DNA from: Natrinema sp. CBA1119 | GTDB lineage: Archaea; Halobacteriota; Halobacteria; Halobacteriales; Natrialbaceae | Length of the DNA: 64,000 bases | NCBI RefSeq assembly: GCF_002572525.1 | Contig: NZ_PDBS01000002.1 | Coordinates: 62,001 to 126,000, forward strand | Direction: 5' to 3' | In this document: positions 53,335 through 61,677 of the stretch, one piece after another | How the letters are laid out: every line of letters starts with the position of its first letter | How positions within the stretch are numbered: position 1 is the first letter of the stretch | Made by a program: the position numbers and the translations under genes | Notes under the pieces: generated by a model | What the model saw: the letters and a program-made list of their open reading frames with translations, nothing else | What the model was told of the DNA's origin: nothing | The model's database searches: none

Positions 53335-53368
53335 TTTGTTATCACCCTTGTACATGCCAGTGTATGAC
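53335..53368 (-). promoter_or_regulatory. Shared upstream motif of PadR gene 3
   Basis: TTTGTTATCA then GTACATGCCAGTGTATGAC (plus-strand reading), 25 bases upstream of the start codon. It corresponds to 28142-28174 at the PadR gene 1. Probably core promoter plus operator. Confidence 0.4.
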
Positions 53369-53497
53369 TTATAGATAGAACGTACTTCCCAAGGCTAATT
53401 ACTGGTGTTCTCCCAATTTTGGGATTGCAGACTTTCTTGCTATTTCACTGTTTTTTCGACAAGAAAGCTTATACTGAGCTGCTCGAGTTCCTGGTGT

Positions 53498-53827
53498 ATG
53501 TCCCATACCATTACGGAAAAGGATCAGACCGATGCTTCTGAGGATAGACAACTCCCAAATCTTGTAACGGTTGTTGGACGCGGTGTCCCCTCGAATTTTG
53601 AGATCTCGGTTTCTGGTGAGATCGAAATGGCTGCTGATAATCCTATTGCAGAAGCTATAGTTGTTTCTGGTGGGGTAGCAGAAGGCTTGATTGATGTCGG
53701 GGTCCAACGATTCCGGTTCTCCGGTGAGTGTGCAAATATCCGAGCCGTGGATTGGAATGGTGTTGAAGTCCCTGAGTCAGCGAGTACGCCGACCATTCAC
53801 GTCAATTACGGCGTCCCTGACCGGTAG
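53498..53827 (+). CDS. Unknown small beta-rich protein
   Basis: 109 residues: LPNLVTVVGRGVPSNFEISV, GEIEMAADNPIAEAIVVSGG, QRFRFSGECANIRAVDWNGV. Alternating hydrophobic residues suggest a beta-sandwich. The ATG at 53498 is preferred to the upstream in-frame ATG at 53405, whose extension is Cys/Phe-rich and unlikely. The family is not recognised. The gene precedes a tRNA-like gene and shares its orientation. Confidence 0.5.
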   Translation: MSHTITEKDQTDASEDRQLPNLVTVVGRGVPSNFEISVSGEIEMAADNPIAEAIVVSGGVAEGLIDVGVQRFRFSGECANIRAVDWNGVEVPESASTPTIHVNYGVPDR

Positions 53828-53898
53828 ATAGGTAGAGAGTCGGTCCTTGAATCGTCAATAGCAACAGCTATGGAATTCCTTCAACTTATCACCTGTAC

Positions 53899-54005
53899 AG
53901 GCCTTTAGCTTAGTCTGGTGAGAGCCCTCGGCTCATAACACATCCTGATAAAACTGAGGATGTGTAAGATACTGAGTGGTCCCGGTTTAAATCCGATAAG
54001 GCTCA
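53899..54005 (+). tRNA. Degenerate CAU tRNA-like gene with intron
   Basis: The first 43 bases after position 1 are identical to the tRNA at 48639-48747, including CAU (53934-53936). The intron (53938-53970, 33 nt) is different and forms a perfect ACACATCC/GGATGTGT hairpin. Defects: A-C at the first acceptor pair, a G-U in the acceptor, G-U in the anticodon stem, two mismatches in the T stem and TTTAAAT in place of TTCAAAT in the T loop. I expect it to be a pseudogene or poorly functional. Confidence 0.65.
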
Positions 54006-54129
54006 TCCACCACTCTTCTCTCTCATATTTCTCGCGACGGCTACCAGCAGCATCGCCTATTTTCTTCTTTCTGTCTCTTACCTACTGCACCCGGTTGTAT
54101 AAATCGATAATATTATAATAGGCCGAGTA

Positions 54130-54489
54130 ATGAGGGGGAATTGCATGATGGAGAATGTCACCCATGAAGATGAAGATAATCAACTTTCCAACGACGTTCT
54201 ATTTGATGTTCTATCGCATGAACGGCGGCGATTCGCCCTGTATTGTCTTAAGCGATACCAAACCCCGATTTCACTCGTCGATCTGGCGGACGAAGTAGCA
54301 CGGTTAGAGTATGATGCTGAAACACCCCTTCAGGTCTCAGGTGAAGACGTTAAGGAGATCTACTTGCACCTCTATCATTCGCATATCCCGAGGATGGAGG
54401 AAGCGAATCTCCTCAAATACTCCCAAGAAAATGACACGGTGTATCTCAAGAGTGATATCTCCGACCTAAAGCCGGGAAAATTCATATAG
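54130..54489 (+). CDS. DUF7344-like winged-helix protein
   Basis: 119 residues. SNDVLFDVLSHERRRFALYC and LKRYQTPISLVDLADEVARL are the diagnostic first helices of the haloarchaeal DUF7344 family, followed by EIYLHLYHSHIPRMEEANLL (recognition helix and wing). These proteins occur singly or fused in regulators; DNA binding is presumed. Starts at 54130, 54145 or 54148 are possible; the later Met residues are closer to family starts. It may be monocistronic. Confidence 0.75.
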   Translation: MRGNCMMENVTHEDEDNQLSNDVLFDVLSHERRRFALYCLKRYQTPISLVDLADEVARLEYDAETPLQVSGEDVKEIYLHLYHSHIPRMEEANLLKYSQENDTVYLKSDISDLKPGKFI

Positions 54490-54490
54490 A

Positions 54491-54792
54491 CTACTCATAG
54501 TGATCATGTCGTTCGACGACTTCGCCGAAGGCCACATTCGGGCTGACGTCTTGATCTCGATCGTCACTCTTTCATGGACTTCGGTATCAGGGACGATGAC
54601 AATGTATCCTCGTTCGACGCGGGCGATGCCGTCTCCCTGTTCACCGATATCTTCGATCTCAACTGTTTGCTGTTCACCTACTTCGACTGGCGGCCCAGGA
54701 TCAGTATGGTCCTGCTTCCGGGACTGCTCTTTATTCTCGGCCTGCTCTTCTGGCGGAGAAGTGTCGGACTGAATTAATGCCGCATGATACAT
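54491..54792 (-). pseudogene. TRAM-domain protein with a one-base frameshift
   Basis: Residues from about 34: PVEVGEQQTVEIEDIGEQGD, GIARVERGYIVIVPDTEVHE, RVTIEI, which is the TRAM RNA-binding fold; after one base shift the frame continues DVSPNVAFGEVVERHDHYE to a TAG at 54491-54493. The uncorrected frame instead ends at 54466. The N-terminal 30 residues are a polar linker. TRAM proteins are proposed RNA chaperones in archaea. The frameshift could be a sequencing error. Confidence 0.65.
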
Positions 54793-54971
54793 CTCGTTTG
54801 TTTGTATCGAGGCAGTGGAACTGGACTGTTCGACCAGCTACGAGTGTGAACCCGGGTACGAATCGGCCAAGATCACTATTGCCTAAGTGACGGGGGAGGA
54901 TGCCATCGATCTCTGGCTTTGCGTTCAGCTGTTCCAGTTGCTGTGTGTGGTCTGGTGACTTCCTCTCCACC

Positions 54972-55556
54972 CTACTCGCACACGGCTGACGCCGTTCGCT
55001 CCTTGAGGATGGGGCTTCCTGTTTCCACGACGCGCTTTGCAGGAACCGAACAGGTTCCCGTAGGGAGCGCAGTCTCCGCAGGCGTTGATTCGGGACAGCC
55101 CGTCCCTACTTGCTTCAGACCGCGTACCAAGATGTTGTAGGCCGCATTCCAGTCCCTGTCCGCCGTGAAGCCACAGGAGGGACAGGAGTGTTCGCGAACC
55201 CACAGCGGTTTGTCGGTCGAGACACCGCAGGCCGCACATTCTTTGGTCGTTCCGGCCGGATCGACGGCCACGAAGTGCGTGCCTTCGCGCTCGCACTTGC
55301 ACTCGAGCATCCGCAGGAACGTTCCCCACGCTGCTCCGGCACGGTTCCGGCTGTTCGACGGGAGTTCCATCAGACCCTTCGCGTCGAGGTCTTCGACGGC
55401 GACGAGATCGTACTCTCGAGCGTAGTAGTTCGAGAGTTTGTGCAAGAAGTCGCGGCGCTTTCGTTGTCCTCGATTCCGATGGGTGGGGAAACCATTGGTT
55501 CCTGACAGGGAGGAAGAAGTCTTGAAAGCATCGCCGATAACAGAGAAAGCCATCAC
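54972..55556 (-). pseudogene. TnpB (IS200/IS605) C-terminal fragment
   Basis: Residues from about 33 onward read RRDFLHKLSNYYAREYDLVA, VEDLDAKGLMELPSNSRNRA (RuvC-II region with the catalytic Glu), ECAACGVSTDKPLWVREHSCPSCGF split as two CxxC pairs of the zinc ribbon, and DRDWNAAYNIL (RuvC-III Asp). The N-terminal half, including the RuvC-I Asp, is absent, so it cannot act as an RNA-guided nuclease. The first 30 codons are unrelated sequence. Confidence 0.8.
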
Positions 55557-55659
55557 GCTACGGTTTTGATAGCCTTTCTAAGAAAGTAGCTTTCAGAACC
55601 ATCTTTCATAATTAGAGAGTGCTAGTTTGATACTGGTCCGCTAGAGATACCTTTACAAC

Positions 55660-56220
55660 ATGACTGAACCAGTAGAGACTATTGAAATTCAGAACGTTGT
55701 TGCATCGACGGGTATCGAGCAAGAGCTGAATCTTGAACAGTTAGGGCTTGATCTTGGGGAAGCTGACTATGACCCTGAGAATTTTCCTGGACTTGTATAC
55801 CGGACACAGGACCCGAAAGCTGCTGCCCTCATTTTTCGGTCGGGAAAGATTGTCTGTACAGGAGCAAACAGCGAAGAGACAGCACGCGGATCACTTAGCA
55901 TAGTCTTCGATGAATTACGTGATCTCGGAATTGATGTCGCTGAGTCACCACCAATCGAGGTGCAGAATATTGTTGCAAGCGTCGACTTCGGTCACCGTCT
56001 CAACCTGACTGCGATCGCCATCGGTCTTGGACTCGAGAATATTGAGTATGAACCGGAACAGTTCCCTGGACTGGTGTACCGTCTTGATGAGCCATCAGTC
56101 GTCGTGCTGCTCTTTGGAAGTGGGAAAGCCGTCGTCACTGGGGCTAAGACCACTGACGATGTGACCGAGGCAACTAAGGCTGTTGAGACAAGGCTCACGG
56201 ACTTAGGCCTATTTGAGTGA
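55660..56220 (+). CDS. tbp: TATA-box-binding protein (additional TBP)
   Basis: A 186-residue general transcription factor. Two direct repeats are visible: IEIQNVVASTGIEQELNLEQ through FPGLVYRTQDPKAAALIFRS GKIVCTGANS, and IEVQNIVASVDFGHRLNLTA through FPGLVYRLDEPSVVVLLFGS GKAVVTGAKT. The Phe residues that kink the TATA box are present (FPGLVYR and IFRSGK/LFGSGK pairs). Haloarchaea often have several TBPs, with extra ones on plasmids giving alternative promoter choice with particular TFBs. No TFB gene is nearby. It is flanked by a HalOD1 gene and a bat-type regulator. Confidence 0.93.
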   Translation: MTEPVETIEIQNVVASTGIEQELNLEQLGLDLGEADYDPENFPGLVYRTQDPKAAALIFRSGKIVCTGANSEETARGSLSIVFDELRDLGIDVAESPPIEVQNIVASVDFGHRLNLTAIAIGLGLENIEYEPEQFPGLVYRLDEPSVVVLLFGSGKAVVTGAKTTDDVTEATKAVETRLTDLGLFE

Positions 56221-56272
56221 TGTCAGCCGGAGACTGGGTTAGAAAACAGATTCTCCTTGTTTCACGACAGTA

Positions 56273-56569
56273 TCACTCTGTCCCATCAATCAATTCCGTG
56301 GTGATATTAGCATTGCTATCAACATGTACGTTGTATCCGCAATAGGTGAAAGAAATACTCCCTTCACGTTCGAGACTTGCCGAAGCCGTCGACTGAAAAA
56401 GTGAATTCAATGCATCAGGATCAATTACAGAATGCAGAGGTGGCGATAGTTGAGTGGGACTTGTTCCTTCGCGATTAGCAATTTCTTCAACGATTTTCGT
56501 ACCCAGATTCGGTGTAGACTGCTCTTGGTGATACGTCGCTTGAGGCATTAACAGGTGATATTTCGGCAT
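56273..56569 (-). CDS. HalOD1-domain protein (second copy)
   Basis: 98 residues: KIVEEIANREGTSPTQLSPP, LHSVIDPDALNSLFQS and SISFTYCGYNVHVDSNANIT, the halobacterial output domain 1. It is only distantly related to 47815-48075. The ATG at 56569 is chosen as the first with haloarchaeal composition; ATG 56545 is possible. Its end lies close to, and convergent with, the TBP gene. Confidence 0.65.
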   Translation of the reverse strand: MPKYHLLMPQATYHQEQSTPNLGTKIVEEIANREGTSPTQLSPPLHSVIDPDALNSLFQSTASASLEREGSISFTYCGYNVHVDSNANITTELIDGTE

Positions 56570-56645
56570 CGTCACTCTCAAATCTACCGCAGCATTATGC
56601 GGTCGATTAAATAGGGGTAAAAAGAGAAGAAGTTCTACCAACTAC

Positions 56646-57308
56646 TTACCATGAATTAAAGTGTTGCTTGAACATCTTTGCCTTAATTGTTCTCAGGTGC
56701 GAGGACAGGGTTGATGGTGTAATGCCAAGCTCCTCGGCAACCTCTTCAGCGTCGGCCCCCTCCGGGTCAAAATAACCCATCTCCGTTGCAGTTTGACCGA
56801 CTTCGTGCTGACGGTCAGTTAGTTGAATATGAACACCTGTTCCTGCAGTTTTACTCTGATCATCGTCACCGTATATTTTATTTATTTCACACTCCACATC
56901 TTCTTGTTCACAATACGTCTGAAAGTTCGCAAGTTGGCTCCTATCTGCCGCATGTAATCGAAGCCGCCATCCGCTATCAGCATTTACAACATCAAGAATA
57001 CGCAAACCACGTTCAGCCATTTCCGGCGTGATAACTTTCACCTCAGAACTAAGACGTACACGATAGATACGATGGTCATTGAATTTGGAGATAGATTCCC
57101 AATCAGTTACTGTAGAATCCGAGTCAAGCTCTGATTCAAATGTTTGATATGAGGGTGTCTTTACTGAGTAGAATAACACTGGCGAATCAGAGAATGTTGC
57201 TGGCTGAGATTCGATTTCGATATGGAGGTCTGGTACGGCATCAAGTGTCGAAGTTAATGTAAGGTCTGGATGTTTAACCGTAATTTCAGCGATATAACTT
57301 GCCACCAT
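56646..57308 (-). CDS. Bacterio-opsin-activator-type HTH regulator
   Basis: 220 residues. The C-terminal 60 residues (LTDRQHEVGQTATEMGYFDP, AEEVAEELGITPSTLSSHLR) are the HTH_10 domain typical of Bat and related haloarchaeal activators. The N-terminal 150 residues form a two-part sensor-like domain (VFSDSPVLFYSVKT, ISKFNDHRIYRVRLSSE) common to these proteins; no ligand is evident. The start ATG 57308 (MVASYIAEITV) aligns with the family beginning. It could act with the extra TBP next to it. Confidence 0.8.
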   Translation of the reverse strand: MVASYIAEITVKHPDLTLTSTLDAVPDLHIEIESQPATFSDSPVLFYSVKTPSYQTFESELDSDSTVTDWESISKFNDHRIYRVRLSSEVKVITPEMAERGLRILDVVNADSGWRLRLHAADRSQLANFQTYCEQEDVECEINKIYGDDDQSKTAGTGVHIQLTDRQHEVGQTATEMGYFDPEGADAEEVAEELGITPSTLSSHLRTIKAKMFKQHFNSW

Positions 57309-57496
57309 GCGTGTGACACGGCAACAAGGATCAGGAAAAGTATTTTGAAGTCGTATTGCTCTCGTATCTATCGGGAACAAAATACCGTGGAGGAAGATGA
57401 TAACTCATGAGTTGTATTTTGTCTAGTTTGACACGAATATAACTGTGGCAGTTAATCTCATCACGTTATACAAGGGCCGACGCGGAAGGATAACAT

Positions 57497-57643
57497 ATGC
57501 CTCATTGTAGTGACTGTGACGCGTTTATCACCCGGGACTTTATCCGAGTATTCGGTATTGATGGCGAGGTCCACGGCTGTCCGAACTGTATGACTTATCG
57601 AGAGCTACAGGTTGGAAGTGGTGTGTCGTCAGAGCAGACGTAA
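57497..57643 (+). CDS. 48-residue zinc-ribbon protein (DUF7563-like)
   Basis: MPHCSDCDAFITRDFIRVFG and HGCPNCMTYRELQ: two CxxC pairs separated by about 20 residues, similar to 50229-50384. ATG at 57497 and TAA at 57641-57643. Below normal ORF-size limits, but the family resemblance supports it. Confidence 0.65.
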   Translation: MPHCSDCDAFITRDFIRVFGIDGEVHGCPNCMTYRELQVGSGVSSEQT

Positions 57644-57737
57644 CCTTGTCTAATCACGAATCGATCACGCCATCTTATGCAAGTCGAAATAAGCAGCGTC
57701 GTACTGAACGAGGCCTCTCAGGGCTGTCGGATCCACG

Positions 57738-58046
57738 CTACATGTTCTTCTCTGGGTCGCGGCCAAGCACACTGGCCACAGATTTAACGCGATCCTCGGC
57801 GTGCTGATCACTTCCTTGGTCGTCAACTTCAACGGATGTGATAATTCGATCGGCCTCAACTGCATTGTGTGCCGCTTGGATTGCTTCGAATACCTCATCG
57901 ACGTCGTTGGCTTCGATGACCGTGTCTGTTGCGGTCATTTTGTATGAGATATCGAACTCGTCTAGTGCGTCGATAGCCTGTGCGATGTCTTCGGACAGAC
58001 TTCCGTCGTGGACTGGGATGACCTCGAATCTGGCGATGATAGTCAT
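57738..58046 (-). CDS. Thiamine-binding-type MTH1187 family protein
   Basis: 102 residues: MTIIARFEVIPVHDGSLSED, IAQAIDALDEFDISYKMTAT, TVIEANDVDEVFEAIQAAHN. This is the ferredoxin-like fold of the MTH1187/YkoF (UPF0045) group, whose members bind thiamine or related pyrimidines and form tetramers. The full length is present and the ATG at 58046 is preceded by a purine-rich stretch (GAGGTGAAA, complement of TTTCACCTC), a good ribosome-binding site. The metabolic role on this replicon is not known. Confidence 0.85.
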   Translation of the reverse strand: MTIIARFEVIPVHDGSLSEDIAQAIDALDEFDISYKMTATDTVIEANDVDEVFEAIQAAHNAVEADRIITSVEVDDQGSDQHAEDRVKSVASVLGRDPEKNM

Positions 58047-58296
58047 GAGTTTTCACCTCTAAATGTGCATGGTGGGGTCGACTACCCACGTAGCACGGTT
58101 GTAGTACGAGAACAGTGTCAATAGAGATTCGGAGCCATCAAAACTTCTGTCTGTATATTTGATTTAAGCCCTTTTAGAAACCTTGTTAAAAAACCGCATA
58201 GCTGTAGAGATACCCCGTCCACCGGCCGTGTTAGAGACATATTTTCCTATCTACCGTCCTCCCAGAACCTCTAAGCTCGAAAATTGAAGAGGATAG

Positions 58297-59008
58297 TCAG
58301 GAAATGGTCATTAGATCTAGCGGTTTGATGTATTTCAAGTACTCTATACGGGCTGCATCCCGGTCGACACGGGTGTAGAGATCCATCGTCTCTTGTTCAG
58401 CATCTCCACGAATATATTGCAGGAAGTGATTCTTCATACCCTGATTTCGCATCAGTGAGGTGAACACGGTTCGGAAGGTATGCGGTGTGAACCTCTTCTG
58501 GAACCGGGTTTCACCTTCCTCCATTACATCTGCTTTGACAGCTGCACGGCGGATGCTTCGCCGCATCCACTTCTTCCCCAGTTTGTTCCCATAGATCGAT
58601 GGGAAGAGATACTCACCGTCTCGAGAGGATACGAACTGGTAGCGTTCGATCGCTTGCTTGAGTTCCTCATCGATCGGTATTACGGTCTGTTTCCCGCCTT
58701 TCCGTACACGGAGCCGGATGAATCCGTCCTCTAAGAGCAAGTCATCGTACTTGATTGAGATGGCTTCATCGATTCGACACCCGGTTTTCGCCAGTATTGT
58801 TGAGACCAGTTTGTCCCGCGGATCATCGATAGCGTGAATGATCTTTTTCGCGTTCTCCCATGTCGCACAGTCCGCTGGTCTTTGATCTGTTTCGACAGCT
58901 CCTCCAGAAGCACACCGGCAGGGTTTCCGGTGATGTCGTATCTGGGTCGTTTCATCACCCAGGAGAAGAACGCACTGAGGGATTCCAGGTATCGGCGTTT
59001 TGGATCTT
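58297..59008 (-). pseudogene. Tyrosine integrase, 5'-truncated and frameshifted
   Basis: The C-terminal part (58297-58740) reads VRKGGKQTVIPIDEELKQAI, FTPHTFRTVFTSLMRNQGMK (HxxR motif as H-T-F-R) and MDLYTRVDRDAARIEYLKYI (nucleophile Tyr region). Upstream in another frame are AKTGCRIDEAISIKYDDLLL (first catalytic Arg) and RRYLESLSAFFSWVMKRPRY (core-binding domain). At least one frameshift near 58870 separates them, and at 59009 the sequence switches to an IS fragment, so the N-terminus is lost. Confidence 0.75.
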
Positions 59009-59273
59009 GTTTCCGCGTATAGACGGTCGTGAAATCCGGCAGCTGATCCACAGAAAGTCCGAGTTTCGCGGCGATTCCGGGCATCTCGTACAGAATGTCA
59101 AGCAACCGGCGGTAAGGCTGGTTCAGATACTCTCGGAGGCAGTGGATCGAGATAATCACCCAGTCAGCATAGCCGCCGTCACTCTTCTTGATCGCCGGCG
59201 CTGGCTTGCCGATGACAGCGTTTTGGGACAAATCGACACATCGGTCGGTGAAGCGGGCGAGTTGAGACGGCAT
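59009..59273 (-). pseudogene. IS5-related transposase N-terminal fragment
   Basis: MPSQLARFTDRCVDLSQNAV, YADWVIISIHCLREYLNQPY, LSVDQLPDFTTVYTRKQ: the N-terminal part of a haloarchaeal IS5-type transposase. It is fused in frame to the integrase fragment, marking a recombination junction near 59009. Confidence 0.65.
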
Positions 59274-59294
59274 ACTCGCCGCTTCCTCGCTCAA

Positions 59295-59703
59295 CTCTAC
59301 ATAATCCCGGTGGAGGCGTCTACTGAGCGGCGTCTAAACACGGCCTGACTTTGTTTTGAATATCCGACCTAGGTGGTCAGTAAACTGATTGCTTTGATCA
59401 GCATTTTTGCCCAGTCGTGATCCGTTTTTGGTGCGACTATCTGTTTCCCGTGAACGCTTTCGACGGCATTCGCAACTACACGCCAGATTTAGATATAGCA
59501 GAATAGGGTTTACTCTTGAATCGCGTTATTTGCTGACTTCCATCGGCATTCACACAGACTCCAGCGGTCAGTAAGAACCCAAAACCTATATCATAACTGG
59601 GAGAAACTAGCTACTGCCCGAAGATGCCGGACTTAGAATCGGAAACACACTCAGCGAGGCCTCTACGCAGCTTCCCAGCGCACCGAATACTGGAAACGGT
59701 GGG
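59295..59703. other. Intergenic stretch before the integrase
   Basis: There is no gene that I can support. A frame from about 59624 (MPDLESETHSARPL) ends 6 bases before 59720 and may be a short leader or the remnant of an upstream gene. Confidence 0.3.
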
Positions 59704-61011
59704 GTGTCCCCTGTGAGTGACGCGACGACGCCGGCGTCACACGCCGACTGGGAGGAGGTCGACGACGTCTCCTGGACGCTGCTTGACCGCGAGGAACTCG
59801 TCGACGCCTACTGGGCGGTCATCGCCCCCGCAATGGAAGCTGACGGGCTCGATCCCGACCAGGAGAAGCCGACGCACAGTTGGCTCCGCGACCACGACTT
59901 CCGCCCGCTCCTCTACGCGCTGCGGGAGTACCACGACACGACGTTCGGGGAGTTCTGGTCGACCGACCTCGGGCTCGAACCCGAAGCGACGGGCTACGAC
60001 TGGGCGACCGACCACGACCGAACCATCGAGGCGCTCGAATCGTTCCTTACCTCCCGTCGAGAGCGAAAGGGCCTCGCGGACTCGTCGATCGACACGCTCC
60101 GCTACCGATTGAACCGCTACGCCGCCGCCTACTGCGATGAGAACGACACGGACGACCTCGTGACAGCCGTCGCTCGCGATAGCGATGTTCCCGCTTATGA
60201 GACCGTTGATGCGTGCTGGGCAGCGTTCGACCGCCTGCACGAGGATCTCAATGGCGGGCAAACCAAACGCCGCATTCATCTTGCCGTTTCGAACTGGTAC
60301 GCCCATCTCGTCCGGCGCAAATGGGCCGCCGTCAACCCGGCTGACGGCCTCGAGGAAGAATTCGACTGGTCGAACGACACCGATGACGATGCCGATACGC
60401 CATGTCTCGCCACCGAGCACGTCAGTTCACTCTACCAGGCGGCTGACGGACCGGAAGACCGCCTCCTGGTCCTCGCACTGTGTGCGTGGGGCCTTCGTCC
60501 GAACGAGGTCGCCCGCCTCCACACGCGCCAGTTCGTCCTCGACGTTTCCACCGACGAAGTCCCGTATATTGCGTTCGAGGAGCGAAAGAACGGTCCCGGA
60601 CAGGTGTCGCTGCTCTACGGTCGGGATGTCCTCGAGGACCGACTCGCGACGTTCGCCGATCACGACGATTGGGACGGCTACCTGTTTCCGTCACCCCATG
60701 CCTCGGGCGATTCTATCTCACGATGGACGGTCTGGAATCGATTTACACAGCTCGCTGACCGGGCGGGCCTTCCCGACGAGATCGACGGAGTGACACCGGC
60801 GCCGAAGATGGGACGGCGGTACTGGTACGACGTGTACTCTGCGTCGCTCGACGTCGTCCTCGGCAGTCTCGATGAAATCGCTGCCGAACAGGGAAGCGCG
60901 AGCGCCGACATCGTCCTACAGAACTATCTCTCGGATACACGCGCCCGGACGCTCCGCCGGAAGTATATGCGCGACCAGCTGGCTGCTGCCTTCGAACCAA
61001 GCGAAGAGTGA
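59704..61011 (+). CDS. Tyrosine-recombinase-like integrase
   Basis: 435 residues, intact. Residues about 100-205 are the core-binding domain (TIEALESFLTSRRERKGLAD, LNRYAAAYCDENDTDDLV); 230-430 the catalytic domain with Arg in LCAWGLRPNEVARLH, Lys in ERKNGPGQVSL, GRRYWYDVYSASL in the HxxR position (Arg-Arg-x-Trp-Tyr) and IVLQNYLSDT with the likely nucleophile Tyr. The catalytic set is incomplete compared with XerD, as in several haloarchaeal integrases. The last 85 bp recur at 62348-62435, 1.3 kb downstream. Confidence 0.75.
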   Translation: MSPVSDATTPASHADWEEVDDVSWTLLDREELVDAYWAVIAPAMEADGLDPDQEKPTHSWLRDHDFRPLLYALREYHDTTFGEFWSTDLGLEPEATGYDWATDHDRTIEALESFLTSRRERKGLADSSIDTLRYRLNRYAAAYCDENDTDDLVTAVARDSDVPAYETVDACWAAFDRLHEDLNGGQTKRRIHLAVSNWYAHLVRRKWAAVNPADGLEEEFDWSNDTDDDADTPCLATEHVSSLYQAADGPEDRLLVLALCAWGLRPNEVARLHTRQFVLDVSTDEVPYIAFEERKNGPGQVSLLYGRDVLEDRLATFADHDDWDGYLFPSPHASGDSISRWTVWNRFTQLADRAGLPDEIDGVTPAPKMGRRYWYDVYSASLDVVLGSLDEIAAEQGSASADIVLQNYLSDTRARTLRRKYMRDQLAAAFEPSEE

Positions 61012-61078
61012 TACTTGGACACCTCCGACTTCGGTCACAACCCAAGTGTTATTACTCAGTACACGAATCATGTATTGT

Positions 61079-61663
61079 ATGTCGAAAGCGACGGGGGACC
61101 CCGAACGCGCCATTAATGGCCTAATGTCAGTGGCACAGCTACTTGAAGAGCCACGGCTCGCTCGCCTCTACACGTATATTCTCCGTGAAGGCGAAGTGAC
61201 GATTGATAAAATCGTCGCCGACATCGACACACCCCGCACGACCGCGTACGCGGATACGGGAACGCTCGTCGATCTCGGGGTACTCACGCGGGATGAAGCG
61301 CAGAAAACCCACACCTACACGGGCATCCCGATCACGCTCACTGCGAACCTCGATGGCGATACGTACACGATCACGCCCACGCTCGTCGAGGCAATCGGCC
61401 GGTCGCCCCAGGATCAGGATCTCGACCTGCTGATCGAGAAACATGGCATGGGCAAGCTCGCTGCAGCGCTCACGTACGCGATTCCGTATGTTGAGGGCGG
61501 CATGACCGAACGCCTCGCAGCACGCGAACTCAACCTTCAACCTGCGTTCGGGATTGCGGTACTCCAGGCACTCCGCGAGGTGATTCTCGATATGCGGGAG
61601 TGCGATCCATATTTCGACCAAATTCGGAATGCGCGTGACAAGCCGGTCGACGAGGAAGCGTAG
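61079..61663 (+). CDS. HTH regulator, probable antitoxin of the downstream PIN protein
   Basis: 194 residues from the ATG at 61079. VAQLLEEPRLARLYTYILRE, VDIDTPRTTAYADTGTLVDL (recognition helix) form an N-terminal winged helix; the rest (ITPTLVEAIGRSPQDQDLDL, MTERLAARELNLQPAFGIAV) is a helical domain seen in haloarchaeal proteins encoded next to PIN-like toxins (DUF7437 type as I know it). It stops 14 bases before the PIN gene, so they are one operon. An earlier ATG at 61070 is possible. A TATA-like stretch near 61048 supports a leaderless start. Confidence 0.75.
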   Translation: MSKATGDPERAINGLMSVAQLLEEPRLARLYTYILREGEVTIDKIVADIDTPRTTAYADTGTLVDLGVLTRDEAQKTHTYTGIPITLTANLDGDTYTITPTLVEAIGRSPQDQDLDLLIEKHGMGKLAAALTYAIPYVEGGMTERLAARELNLQPAFGIAVLQALREVILDMRECDPYFDQIRNARDKPVDEEA

Positions 61664-61677
61664 GAATTTTCTCATAC

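Noticed and set aside
44555-54005. An integrated element between integrase 44555-45658 and the tRNA copies
   Set aside because: The repeat shared by the two tRNA genes is their 5' half, whereas archaeal integrases of this type usually use the 3' half, and the integrase lies outside the interval. Kept only as a possibility in the tRNA finding.
54972-55556. A functional TnpB RNA-guided nuclease
   Set aside because: The N-terminal half with the first RuvC Asp is missing and the first 30 codons are unrelated.
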